Origin: Eutypella sp. D-1 | Taxonomy: Eukaryota > Ascomycota > Sordariomycetes > Xylariales > Diatrypaceae | Length of the DNA stretch: 64,000 nt | Direction of reading: 5' to 3' | NCBI GenBank assembly: GCA_023313575.1 | Contig: JAJTTP010000004.1 | Coordinates: 806,001-870,000, forward strand | Part shown: piece by piece, positions 1 to 11,321 of the stretch | How the letters are laid out: every line of letters starts with the position of its first letter | How positions within the stretch are numbered: the stretch's first letter is position 1 | The notes under the pieces: generated by a model | Seen by the model: only the letters and a program-made list of their open reading frames with translations | Database searches by the model: none | What the model was told of the DNA's origin: nothing | Program-made: the position numbers and the translations under genes

Positions 1-1578
1 ACTTGGTTAAACAGCGCCGGCTGCCACTGCCAGCCCTCGACACCCGCAAAGTTCAGCACCCGGGATTCATCGTAAAACTGTGGGTATGGTGCCGGGAGGA
101 TGGGCATGTCTAAGATCTCTCTCTGATTAGTCGTGTCCCTTCACGTCATCGCAAATAACTAGTTCTGGCGTCATCAGGTAGTTATGGTCAAGTTTCAAAA
201 GGGAAGGTGGGGGAAGGGTTGTCAGAAGTCTGCGGAATGTCTCATATGTAGTCACTGAGAAAGATAGCCAAATGAAGAACTGCTTACGGTCATTTTTCAA
301 TGTCATGTAAGCCCACCAATCTTGGGAGTTGATCAGGTCGTAGCCCGTGCGGTGGAGCTCGACAGGGTCGGACTCGCCGTACTGCCAATGCTGCACGATT
401 ACGTCCTTCGAGATGGTGAGGTTCTCAGAAGGCTCGTTCGTGCCCCAGATCCTGACCCTCTTGCCCGACGTCTCGCGCACAAAGGCAGCCATCTCGTTCA
501 CGAAAGTGATGTAGTCATCGGCGAGGGTGGCGTCGTACTCGTCGGCGCCGATGTGGACCTCCTTGGTCTGGAACCAGGGCAGGAACTCCGCCCAGATCCG
601 CTTCACGGTCGGGATGCTCTCGGGGTGCGTCAGGTTGAGCAGGTCCTTCTTCGTTTCCAACGCGAGCTCCGGCTTCCACTTCGTGATGGTCAGGCAGTGT
701 CCGGGGGCCTCGATCTCCGGCACGACGGTGATGCCCCGGCGCGCGCAGTGGCGCTGCAGGTCCTCGAAGTCGGCGCGGCTCAGCGTCTGGTGCGGGCGCT
801 GCACGAGTCCGTCGTAGAGTTCCGCGTCGCCCTCCGGGCGCAGCGAGAACTGCGCGTAGACGTCGCGCCAGGACTCGTTGCGACCCCGGTTCAGCGGGTA
901 GTTGTCGCTGGTGTGGTAGTGGAACTCCGACATCTTGAAGAACGACGCGTACGTGCACAGCTCCTTCAGGAACTCCGGCGCGTACCACTTCCGCCCCGCG
1001 TCCAGCAGGAAGCCGCGTGTCGCGTACGCCGGCGCGTCCGTGACGGTGTGCTCCGGTAACGAGGTCCAGTTCGCGATCATGAGCTGCTGTAGCAGCGTCC
1101 TCGATCCCCACCAGGCCCCCCGGGATCCGGACCCGCGGATGATCGCTTTGCCCCCCGCCACTTCCAAGACGTATCCCTCCTCCGTGGGGGTGCCGTCCTC
1201 GTAGGCGAACTTGGCCCCGTCGTCGTCAGCGGTCTCCTTATAAGTAGTCATGAGGATCCCCGAGACGACGTCTCCGGGGCTGTCGGTGATCTCGAGAGAC
1301 CACGCCTCCCCCGTCGCGCTCACGAGGTCCTCGACGAAGGTCTGCGCGAACTCCTCGCCGGACGGCGGGATCAGGGTCAGGCCCCTGGAGTCGCGCCGCG
1401 AGGCGAGCTCCTTCGCCACATAAACGGTCCTAGGTATCTTGGCGAAGTCGAAGGCGGCCGGGGCCGGGGCCGTCGTCGCATCGCCCCCGATGCGGTCTAC
1501 GGGCGGCGGGGGAAGCGGCTGCAGGGCCATGGCTCCTAACGCGACAGACAGCACAGGAAGAAGCATCATGCCGACCAT
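1..1578 (-). CDS. Secreted beta-N-acetylhexosaminidase, GH20 (partial, 3' end off window)
   Basis: Exons on the minus strand are 1578-288 and 109 to beyond position 1, with an intron at 287-110 (donor GTAAGC, acceptor TTAG). I chose the ATG at 1578 because it opens a hydrophobic signal peptide (MVGMMLLPVLSVALGAMA); an upstream in-frame ATG at 1647 would bury it. Residues of about 30-190 form the N-terminal hexosaminidase-like domain. The (beta/alpha)8 catalytic domain follows, with the GH20 signature HIGADEYD at about 342-349, where D346-E347 is the expected catalytic Asp-Glu pair. After the intron the frame reads DHMPILPAPYPQFYDESR and reaches LNFAGVEGWQWQP, the usual C-terminal part of the fold. 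The family removes terminal GlcNAc/GalNAc from chitin oligomers and glycans by substrate-assisted catalysis. Secretion, and a role in chitin turnover or nutrition, are inferred. The stop codon is not in the window. Confidence 0.93.
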
Positions 1579-3377
1579 GTCGGCGAGAAGGGGCGTTTGT
1601 CCGATAGAAGGAGCAGTATGTGTGCTAAAAAGCCATAGATATGTCAAGGTTCACGCGTATCCAATGAATGAGTGAATCGATATAGATACGTCGTGCCTTA
1701 TGACATCTACGTGTATGGCGCTCCTTTTCATAAACGAGTATGCACCGGATGGAGGTGGGCTATGTAGGTATCGTAAGATAAGACTAGGCCTCTTAGTCGT
1801 GTTGGGGAAGACGTGCCAAGATACGGGGGATGGAGAACGACAGCAACGTTACGCTGAAGATAGCTGGAGTGGGCGTAGCTACATACCTAGGGAGCTAGCT
1901 ACATAGTTATCTACCCGAGGCTGGGGAAGCTGGGTAGCTCCGTACAACTGCAAATCAAGCGTGCCTGGGCAGACATTAAACAGCCTTCTATATTCGTCTA
2001 AGTAGGAAGGATTACTTAATTCCAAGGTGCAGTCTGATCCCAGATTGGAGTAAGGGGGGACCCCATAGCTGTTGTGCCAGGATGGTTGAAGCGCGGGGTC
2101 ATCGACAGATCGCCGCCGCCGCGAAAGGCGGTGGAGGACAGAACAGGGCTGGCGAATAGTATGCGCTGCGCCCTGCCTCCCTACTCGTCCTACATCCAGT
2201 TTGCATGATACACGGATTTTCCCCAATCCCCCCAAAATTGCACTTTGGAAGGGATGGAAGTCAATCTAATGTAGCTTGTCGACTGTATCTCAAAAAAAAA
2301 ACCACACCTGGCAGAAGCATTCCTCCTTGACATGATAATGTTAACGCGACATAAATTTGGTTCCGTGACACAACCTCCCTCGCTAGCCCTTATTGGAGCA
2401 AGCGACTATATATACATGCGTACGCACTCTCGTCTAGACGTTGTCCTACCCATATCCCACTTTCCCGGCCTAAGCGTAGTAGATCCAGCCTTGCCCTCCT
2501 CGGTTTCCCATGCGCAGGAATCACCACCCACCTAGACTAGACATTGGGGCTTGTAGAGCAAAGCCGCGCAACCATTTCGCCTCGTGATCCCCGGTCCAGC
2601 CCCACCACCAACACTCCTCGCCGATGTCGTCTTGGCCGGGGGAGTGGGGGTGTTTCCTAGATATAGTTCTGCTCCGAAACTGTCGCGACGTCCCGTGTCC
2701 CGTGAGGAACCAGGGAATGTAGGGAGAAAGTAGCGACTGCTGTACAATGCCCTGCGGACAGGTATGATAAAGGTGTGAAGTTGAGCTAAGCCGTCCGGTC
2801 GGGTTCACGCAGCACACGGAAGAAAGGTCCGTCGAAACAACCTCTGCCTCTGCCCCCTGAAGCATAAGTGAGAGGGAGGTAGGGAGGGATTTTCTTGCTT
2901 TTCTCTCAAGTCAAAGCTCCCCACCCCCCCAAAACCCCCCCAAAACACGCTCGCACAATCCCAGGAGAGCAATCGTAGCACAAGCTCGGTCACACACAAT
3001 AGATGGAGGAGGGAGGAAAACAGGTTTCTAGCGTAAAATGGGTATCTAGTTTTTTCATCTCAATCATGTCTACAACCTGCCAAAAAGATAAAATAAAAAG
3101 ACACACTACAACAACAACAATAACAGATCAGCCTTTTGTTTTTTACGTAACCGCGCCGATTGCGCCAGGAAGAAGAAGAAAGAGATGCTGCGAACCTCCG
3201 AACCTATCTTTTTCAATCGTAGGATCTCTGATCTGATCTGATCTGATCTGAACGGGACATAATGCTCCGTGCTGCTGGCTCAGAGAAGAGTGGGGATATA
3301 CCCCCCTTCCCCCGTAGAACAGCACCGACCTTGAGCGCAATGGGGTTTGGCATGTGGCTGGTTCCTTGGGCTGTCTC
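1579..3377. other. Intergenic region upstream of GH20 and downstream of PAC1
   Basis: About 1.8 kb without a supportable gene. The GH20 promoter should lie in 1579-2300. The open frames here (longest 114 codons at 2521-2865, minus) have no recognisable domain and no conserved-looking composition. C-rich runs lie near 2920-2945, and a pentanucleotide repeat lies next to the PAC1 3' end. Confidence 0.6.
3227..3251. repeat. Pentanucleotide microsatellite (TCTGA)5
   Basis: Five perfect TCTGA units about 130 bp beyond the PAC1 stop codon, probably in its 3' UTR or just after it. No function can be read from it. Confidence 0.9.
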
Positions 3378-5117
3378 TCAGTTGGCGAAAACTCGGACGT
3401 TCAGGTCCACACTTCCGGTGGCGATGACGCATCGGATCTGCACGTCGGGCCCAGCAGCTCCCGGTTTCAGTAGGCCATTCAACACAGAGTTGCCGTTCGT
3501 TCCCTCGCCGTTCGTGGCCGGCTCGCGAATAATCCCCGGTGCCCACCGTAGACACGAGACGAAATGACCGTGGACGTCGGCCAGGTTCTTCACGCACTTC
3601 CCCTCCTGGGACAAATCCCAGCACCGTAACGTTTTGTCGTCGGCTACGCTGAGGAGGTACTTGCCGCCGGGATGGAACACCAGAGCTCGAACCCAGTTGT
3701 CGTGCCCGGGCAACACTTTGATACAGTTGCCTCGGGCATCCCAGATACGTATAGTCTTGTCCCGCGATCCAGTCGCCATGAACTCGGCCGTACTCGAGGC
3801 CGGAGGCGGCTTCTTCAAACCCGCCAGTGGAGCAAGGTACTGGTAGGCAGATGGTGGAGCCAAGGTACAACATTCGATGGTATGTTCGTGGCCGACGAGA
3901 GTCAGTTTGCTCTCGGGATTGGAGAGCGAGATATCCCAAAGCCGAGCGGTCTGATCGTTTCCAGCGGATAATATAAACCTTCCGTCAGGCGAAGGACAAA
4001 CATCTCGCACCCAATCGGCATGTCCCCGTATCGTCTTGACGCAATAACCAGTGGAGACGTCCCAAATGCGCAATGTCTTGTCCCTCGAAGCGGAAACAAG
4101 TAGGTTGCTCGAGCTCGGTGCGCCGGCGGCGCCTGAGGGGATAAATCGGACAGCGCTAACACTATGGTCATGGCCGGGAAGCGTCCTGATATTCTTGTAC
4201 TCGTCCGAGGGATCCCACAATTTGATTGTGAGATCGCTAGAACACGAAGCTAGCAAGGTATTCCCTCTGGGACCTCCAAAATCGACGTCCAGAACGGCCT
4301 TGGTGTGGCCCTTAATAGTCCGCTCTAGCTCTCCGAGTTCCCAGTCCCACACCTTGATCGTATAATCTTCGGAGCCGGAAGCCAGGGAAGAGAAGACAGG
4401 GTGAAAGGCGACGCAAGTAATAGGCTCACGATGGGACTGTAAAGTGTGGCGAGCAGGAGACCTGGGCAGCCAGCTGGCAGGATCTTGGTTACGCCGCGAT
4501 AGAGAGGTTGGGGTTGCGTTATCTAACTCGGATTGTAGAGCGGCGGATTTGGACTCAAGGTCCATTATCTAACCATGCGCAAGGGGGACATATTAGCAAC
4601 CAGACCCTGGCCAACAAAGTACTATGTCGGGAGGGGAGGAAGGGGAAGAGGTTTGTTGGGTAGAAGGTGGATAGGCGGTGGAGGTGGAGGTGACTAGGAA
4701 ATAAGTAGATACGAATAGATGGGAATAGAAAGGCGGGAAAGGGAGGGATAAGGGGTATATAGGGGGATATCGTAATTTTTATATGTTACACACCTTCTTT
4801 TGTAACCTCACGACGCTTGTCCATTTCTTCTCGAGGAGACCTTCATATTTTTTCGAAGTATTGGAATCGAAAGTATCGGTTAAGTTTAACTCATCTCTCA
4901 GAGCATTGGCTGCGTTTGGTAAATTATTCGATGCCAGGTATGCGATTATGGCCTTATGTCTGTAATATGGGGGGTTGTCTTCGTCAGTTTTTCAGTTTCC
5001 TTTATATTCCTTCTCTCTTTTTCTCTCCGAATAATGCCCAAAAAGCTGGATGACGGGGAAAAGGACGAAAGATACGTACAGCTCCTCGGCCTGGCGAGAT
5101 GTTAAGATTTGACTCAT
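3378..5117 (-). CDS. PAC1: Nuclear distribution protein PAC1/NudF (LIS1 homologue)
   Basis: Three exons on the minus strand: 5117-5080 (38 nt), 4959-4794 and 4568-3378, giving 464 residues. Exon 1 starts [13 protein letters not shown] and splices in frame to [18 protein letters not shown], forming the LisH dimerisation motif (about residues 9-41). A short coiled coil follows (about 60-90, [18 protein letters not shown]), then seven WD40 repeats (about 105-463) with clear GH...WD units such as [15 protein letters not shown] and [12 protein letters not shown]. Introns are 120 and 225 nt. LIS1/PAC1 forms a homodimer that binds the dynein motor domain and NudE-type partners at microtubule plus ends, and so drives nuclear migration and hyphal growth. 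Length and domain order fit the family. The gene is transcribed away from the STU2-like gene, across a shared 3.35 kb upstream region. Confidence 0.96.
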
Positions 5118-5592
5118 GTTGCTTGTTCTGAGGGTAATCTAAAGGTACACGCATGAGTCTGATTTTTAAGGAAAGCCTCAGGCTCAGCCAGGCTGAAATG
5201 AAATGAAGTCGAAGTCGAATCGCAAAACCACTATGGCCCGTAAAGTTGACACAGAGGAAGGAGGGGTATATTGGCCTTTTTTGGCCCTTTTTCTAAGGCT
5301 GTCGTCGACGTAGTGAATGGAATGTGGAATGCCAGGGAATGTCGATATGAAAAGTCGATATGACACGGATCAGGTGGGTAACAAAGCAGTCTGGGGTAGG
5401 GTGTGAATCGTGAACTTTAGAATCTCTTAGTGCGAATGTTTCGAGATATGCGAGATATGTGAGATGTGTGAGATATGTACGATAATGTACGATATGTATA
5501 ACTAAAGTATAGCTTCTTCCTGTCTGTGGTGGCGGTGGCTCCAGGGCTGCCTGTGGTTCTCGATGTGGTTCTCTGATCTTAAGACATGCGGA

Positions 5593-5622
5593 GCACGTAC
5601 AGGCACGTACAGGCACGTACAG
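5593..5622. repeat. Three perfect tandem copies of a 10-bp unit GCACGTACAG
   Basis: Direct repeats about 480 bp upstream of the PAC1 start. Each unit contains ACGTAC, a self-complementary hexamer. Confidence 0.85.
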
Positions 5623-5966
5623 ACAACGGACAGATTAACCAGCGGATTTAGTTGGATAATCTGGAACTCAGGATGTTGGATGAATGGTTTGGGTGTGGAT
5701 AAGGCGGGTTTGTTCAGATCAGATACAGGAGAGAACAGTGCTTTCTAAGGTTGGTTTCTGGATGGTCCCAAGTGTTTTGGTGCGGTGCTTGGTGCTTGGT
5801 GCTTGATGGTAGTTGTTTGGTTGTCAGGTTGTCAGGTAATGTTGTCAAGCTGTCGGGTTAGCTTGGCAGCTTGGTTAGCAGGTTACGTACAAGGTCACCT
5901 TAGGTAAAGCTGGATATGTATGTAGAGAATTATGTAAGGTGGATGCAAAGATGGATATGAATAAGG

Positions 5967-6055
5967 TACCTAGGTAGGTACTTCCAGCTCGCCCACGTAC
6001 ATACAAGTACATAGGTACCTAGCTAGTTCACTATGTAGGTACTTAGGTACACGCA
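5967..6055. repeat. Cluster of TACCTAGGTA-type palindromic words
   Basis: Several copies and near-copies of GGTACCTAGGTA and TAGGTACTTAGG in under 100 bp. The same word recurs in other gaps of the window (about 6342, 6561, 12314, 13187, 51629 and 51803). It is not a TE terminal repeat that I can recognise. Confidence 0.7.
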
Positions 6056-8472
6056 GTTCGGTCTCACCTGGGCAACCTTGGAAGTGACTCTCTTCCTCAA
6101 GTTCCATCCAGATTGTTGAGGAGCTGCTTGGACAGCAACGAGAGCCATGCATGAACCATGCACTCTTGATATGTAATGAATGTACGAAGTATTGACCGAA
6201 CAGACCAGACTATTTACCAAAACTACAAACAATAACGACGACAACCTCGAGGTGCCGTTGTTGTCAATATCAATACTAGGTACTTGCTCTGTCTGTATGT
6301 ACATTATCTACGGATCAGGTGTGTTTCAGAGGTCAAGTTGATGCTACCTAGGTACCGCCTCAAAAATGCAGGTAGCCATGTTGCCATGCAGATATCCAGT
6401 ACCTACATGAACATGGGCCAGTCGCCGCCAGATGCTAGAAACGCCCACTTGCATCTATTGATGCTGTCATGCTAGCATGTGGTTGGAACCTTGAAAGGAC
6501 TTCCATTCAACGTTCAGTGGCTTTATACTTGGGTAGTACCCGGCAGTTCTTCTCATACCTACCTAAGGTACCTAGGTAACCTGGAACCCTTATATGTTCT
6601 TGAATATGCTTGAAGAAACCGCGAAATCATTCATTCATTATGGTAAATATTGTTTGTTGCCGGTGGGACTTCAAGCCTCTCACCTCTAGTAAATGATACT
6701 ATCCTTTCATGGGTTCACTGTTTTTATGGATATGCGCAAGTGTCATCGATGCGCCGTTGCCCCGATACAACGAACCCCTGCAGCTCCGTTTGCATACTTA
6801 AGTTAGTAAACTAAAGGTGGGGGAGCTGTCGGGTGGCAGAACTGGCCGACTGCATTTAGTAAGTGGCAGTTGGCACATAACCTAACATGGCAACATGGAT
6901 TTATCCCACCTTTTTTTTTTTTTGGACATAATCCGGTATAAGCTACTTAGGTACGCCCAATAAGACGGCTTGACGGCCCAATGAGATGACATCCTCAGAC
7001 AATTAATAGGCAATTGATGTTCCCTCTATGGACCTAACTCGGAAGTAAAAATACCTAATCCAACAACAACATTATTATATTCTGTCCGTTCAGGCGTTAT
7101 TTACCACTTTTACATCTCAGTCGCGTTCTGGCAGCAACAAAAAAACAGCATAACCTGGACTGATTTTATCAACAAGATTTTATGCCTAATCCTGTATTCG
7201 AATGCTTGTAAGTGTCAGTTCCAAGGATCCATGGTTATCTATAATTATCTATCATACTATTCATCTTGTATGTTCTTTTTTTATTTTATTGTCCCCCGGA
7301 CTCTGACCTGACCGCATTCAAAGCAGGCACCACCACAATCACAATCACAATCACCAGCAAGCAATTCGCCAACAACAACTCGGCAACCAACAGATCTACC
7401 CCTTTCTTCCTCTTTCTGCTACTACCTCTTCTTTCCTTCTATACAATTGCTTGTTCCCTCCCTATAACCTAAGCTTCTGTTCTGTTCATTAGAGGATCTG
7501 ACGTAGTCTGACAATATTTCGATATTCTCGTTTCTTGTTCTCTAACTCGCTAAGTGTCCTCCTCGTCGAAGATTACTTCTACGCATCAGATTTATTGGGA
7601 AAAGGCTGGGAATTGGGTCAAGAAACCAAGCGCGAACGTTTCACGGCTGACAACGGAGTCAATAATATCGGTCAGTGGCCAGTGTTAAGTGGTCAGTGGT
7701 CAGTGAGCGGTTACCTAGTAGGTAGGGACAATACTCTAAGTATTTCCCACTTCCCCGATATTGTTGGGAGCCATGTAAGTTTTGTTTCATACCTTGCTCA
7801 TTTTAGGTGGCTCGGCTCCTATTTTCCTCCCTCAGAAACCCTACATATCTACATAACATATCCACCTGCCCAAGGTACGGACGGGTACGGGTACGGGTAC
7901 GAGTACCAGGTAGCCATGATGCATCGTGGTAGTGTATGATGTAGGCAGCGACACAAAACCCATGACATCCTCATCCTTACACACATCCGCCCTAAAACAA
8001 CCAAAACAACTTCCAGACCTATCACTTATCACTGCACTCCCCCTCCCACCACCGCCAATATTATTATCACCACTGTCGTCGTCGTTGCCGCTACCACTGC
8101 CGCCATCCCCTGTCCTCTTCTACCTCGACCAGCATCCCTACTGGCAAACATACTCGCCAGCACATGCAACCTCACTCGTTATACACTATCTACCCTAGGC
8201 CTAGGTTCCTTCCCTTGTCTTGTCCTCCCCTTATCTCCTATTCTTCCCTGTCTCAAGTCCCCCGTATCCACCTTGTACCTGGTCCCCATACACTCGTATG
8301 AAGATACAATATGCGCATCCGGTTGTCAAAACCAGGATCATTACAGAAACTAACCAAGAAACTAGCATCGAGTCTATCATCTTTCAAATATTATCCCTCT
8401 TCACCAACCAAGTCCTCTCAGACAGACTTCTCTGAACTAGACTCTCCCCGTCCACATCGGCCAACCGACAAC

Positions 8473-11321
8473 ATGGCCGACGGAGAGCCCGACTACAGCT
8501 CTCTACCCTTAACAGAGAGATGGGTTCATAAAGTACGCTGCCTCTTGGACCCCCCCTCCCCCCTTCCTCACCCCTTCCCCCTTCAGTCTTTTCAGTGTCA
8601 TGAAATCCTCTCTAACCAAGAGTCAACTACCTAGGTATGGAAGGTCCGCAAGCAAGCTTACGAGGAAGCCGCCAAACAATTCGAAATTACCCCTGATGAA
8701 CACGACCCCGCCTTCCGGCCATTTAATCAAGACCCTGGTTTATGGAAAAGTGCAGTGGCAGACTCTAATGTTGCCGCCCAGTCGGACGGAATTGCTGCTC
8801 TATGTGCCTTCCTCAAATTCGGTGGTAAAGAAGGATGTGTACGGTCACGCGGACAGGTTGTCACACCTCTCGTCGAGAAGGGCCTCATCTCTACAAGGCC
8901 AGCTACCAAGGCAAACTCCATGGAGGCAATTCTACTTTTAATCGAGCTTGATGCCGCAAACCCTATAATCGAGGACATTTTGCCTTCTGTGTCTGCCAAA
9001 CTGCCCAAGGTTGTTGCCGCCGCCCTTGCCGCTTTAACCACCATATATCATAACTACGGCTGCAAGCTCGCCGACCCCAAACCTGCTCTAAAGGTTCTTC
9101 CAAAGGCATTCGGTCACGCCGACAAGAATGTGCGAGCGGAGGCCACAAACTTAGCCGTCGAATTCTACCGATGGCTAAGAGAGGCGATGAAACCTATGTT
9201 TTGGGGAGACCTCAAGCCCACACAACAGACTGACCTAGAAGCCCAATTCGAAAAGATCAAGAGCGAACCACCGCCAAAGCAGGAGCGGCTGTTGAGGACA
9301 CAGCAGGAAGCCTTGGCACGCGCCCCTCCTCCGGGCGCAGAAGATGAGGTTGCCGAGGATGACGAAGCGGAGGAGCCTGCCGAAATGGATGCTTTTGACC
9401 TGGCAGAACCTCAGGACGTTCTATCGAAGGTCCCTCCTGGCTTCCACGACAACCTCGCATCCTCGAAGTGGAAAGATCGCAAGGAAGCTCTAGAGGGTTT
9501 ATTTGCCACCCTGAATGTTCCGCGCATCAAGGATGGCGATTTCGGTGAGATCAACCGCGGTCTGGCGAAGTGTATGAAGGACGCCAACGTCGCAGTCGTC
9601 ACCCAGGCAGCCCAATGTATAGAAGTTCTTGCGAAGGGCCTGCGGAAACCGTACGGAAAATATCGGTCGGTAGTCATGGCGCCCATTATGGAACGACTAA
9701 AGGAGAAGAAGCAGACTGTATCAGATGCGCTCGGCGCTGCGCTAGATCAGGTGTTCCTAGCGACGAACTTGACGGATTGTTTGGAGGACATACTCGCCTT
9801 TCTGGTTCACAAGAACCCGCAGGTGAAGGAGGGCACCCTGAAGTTCCTGATTCGCTGCCTACGAACTACCCGTGATGTTCCCAGCAAGCAAGAAGTTGGG
9901 AGTATTGTGGAGGCTGCCAAGAAGCTGCTCGCCGAATCTAGCGAGGGCCTACGATCTGGCGGTGCCGAAGTGCTGGGTACCGTGATGAAGATTTTGGGCG
10001 AGCGCGCGATGAACCCTCACCTTGAGAGTCTCGATGAGATTCGCAAGACCAAGATTAAGGAGTACTACGAAAAGGCCGAAGTAAAAGCCAAGGACAAGCC
10101 GAAGCCCGCCCCGGCCCCCGCAGCTCGAGCTCCGCCAAAGAAGACGGCTGGAGGTGTTAAGAAGGGCCCACCCGGCACGAAAAAGGCACCGGCCACGGCC
10201 CCAATTGCGCCGCCTCCGTCTGAATACGCGCAGCAGCCGCCTCAAGCGAAGTCAGGTAGCAAACTTGGCGTGCCGAAAACATCTGGACTCAAAGGTCCGC
10301 AGAAACGGCTCGGCGGTTCTGGCCTAGCGTCGCCACGAAAGGCCGCTGCGCCTCCCCCAGTCGAGGAGGAAGAACCTCTCGCAGCATCCCCGCCTCCGAA
10401 ACCGAAAATAGGACTTGGAAGAGGTGGCCTCGCGGGACGTTCCTTGGCAAAGCCGTCCGCAGTACCTGCGGCGGCACCACCCCCGGCCTCGCCTCCCCCG
10501 TCAAGCGGATTGACGGCTTTGGAACGGGAAGAATTGGAGGAGCTGCGTGCAGCGAACGACCGACTTCTCAAACAGGTAGACGAAATGCGGCACGATAAGG
10601 GCAAGCTCATGTCCGAAATACAGGAGCTCAAGAACCAGAACGCGTCCCTCATTGAGGATCATACCCGAGACGTACTCAGCATCAAGGCCAAGGAGACCCA
10701 GTTGGTGAGAGCGAGGAGCGATGCAGAGACCGCCGAGTCGACCAACGAACGACTCCGTCGTGAACTTGACCGCCTTAAGCGTGCGCTTAGCAGGGCAGAG
10801 GGACTCGGGGTTGGCGGCGGTGGAGGCGTTGGCAGCCCGGGGGTGACCAGCCCGACGCCAGATGACCTGGGCATCTACCGCGATGGTACTAACTACACTA
10901 GCTCGCGGACGAATAGGATGAGTTTCGCCAGCACCATGTCGGAAGAAAAAGAAAACGGCGACGTACCCCACAACTACCCCAGGAGCAAACTCAGCCCTGA
11001 GATGCGCTACGGCAGTGGCTCAAGCGGGCGGGGTAGCCCTGCTCGCGGCTTCCGAAGCAGCCATGTAGAGGAACCTGTCCCACAAGATGCCAGACCTGGG
11101 TCTGGTGCCAGCTCTGCCGCCGGTGCCGGTGGCAATGGCAATGGCAATGGCAATGGCGTGGAAAGTTGGAAACGAGCGGCAGAAGTCACCAGTCAGCTAA
11201 AGGCTAGGATAGAGCAGATGAAGGTAAGTCCGAAGCGGGAACCACTATAGCTCTGCTGTGTTCGTTCACAGATACGCTAACATTCCTATCACAGGCCAGG
11301 CAGGGTTTCAACCGCCCATAA
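8473..11321 (+). CDS. STU2: Stu2/Alp14 (XMAP215/TOG) microtubule polymerase
   Basis: Three exons: 8473-8532 (20 codons, MADGEPDYSSLPLTERWVHK), 8635-11223 and 11295-11321 (ARQGFNRP, stop), giving 891 residues. Two introns (102 and 71 nt) join the frame cleanly. The start is supported by the family-typical LPLTERWVHKVWKVRKQAYE across the first junction. TOG1 spans about residues 15-245 and TOG2 about 290-500 (FHDNLASSKWKDRKEALEGL). A basic Lys/Pro/Ala-rich region (about 510-640) should bind the microtubule lattice, a coiled coil for dimerisation lies at about 646-744, and a Ser/Gly-rich tail ends in a short conserved peptide. Two TOG domains plus a dimeric coiled coil is the usual fungal arrangement. 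The family adds tubulin at plus ends, at spindle poles and kinetochores. A GGCAAT hexanucleotide run near 11130-11157 encodes a Gly-Asn tract. Confidence 0.95.

Larger units (their letters stand above)
5118..8472. promoter_or_regulatory. Shared upstream region of the divergent PAC1 and STU2 genes
   Basis: A 3.35 kb gap with no supportable gene. The PAC1-proximal half is full of short tandem repeats: GAGATATG-type units at 5450-5500, three perfect GCACGTACAG units at 5593-5622, three GGTGCTT units at 5784-5804, and GGTTGTCA-like units at 5815-5860. The STU2-proximal third (about 7300-8470) is strongly CT-rich with CACCAC/ACAATC runs, as in fungal 5' leaders. Exact promoters cannot be placed. 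Confidence 0.5.

Noticed and set aside
322..1059. Plus-strand 245-codon frame opposite GH20
   Set aside because: High-GC shadow of the GH20 exon; Arg/Val/Leu-rich and without domain content.
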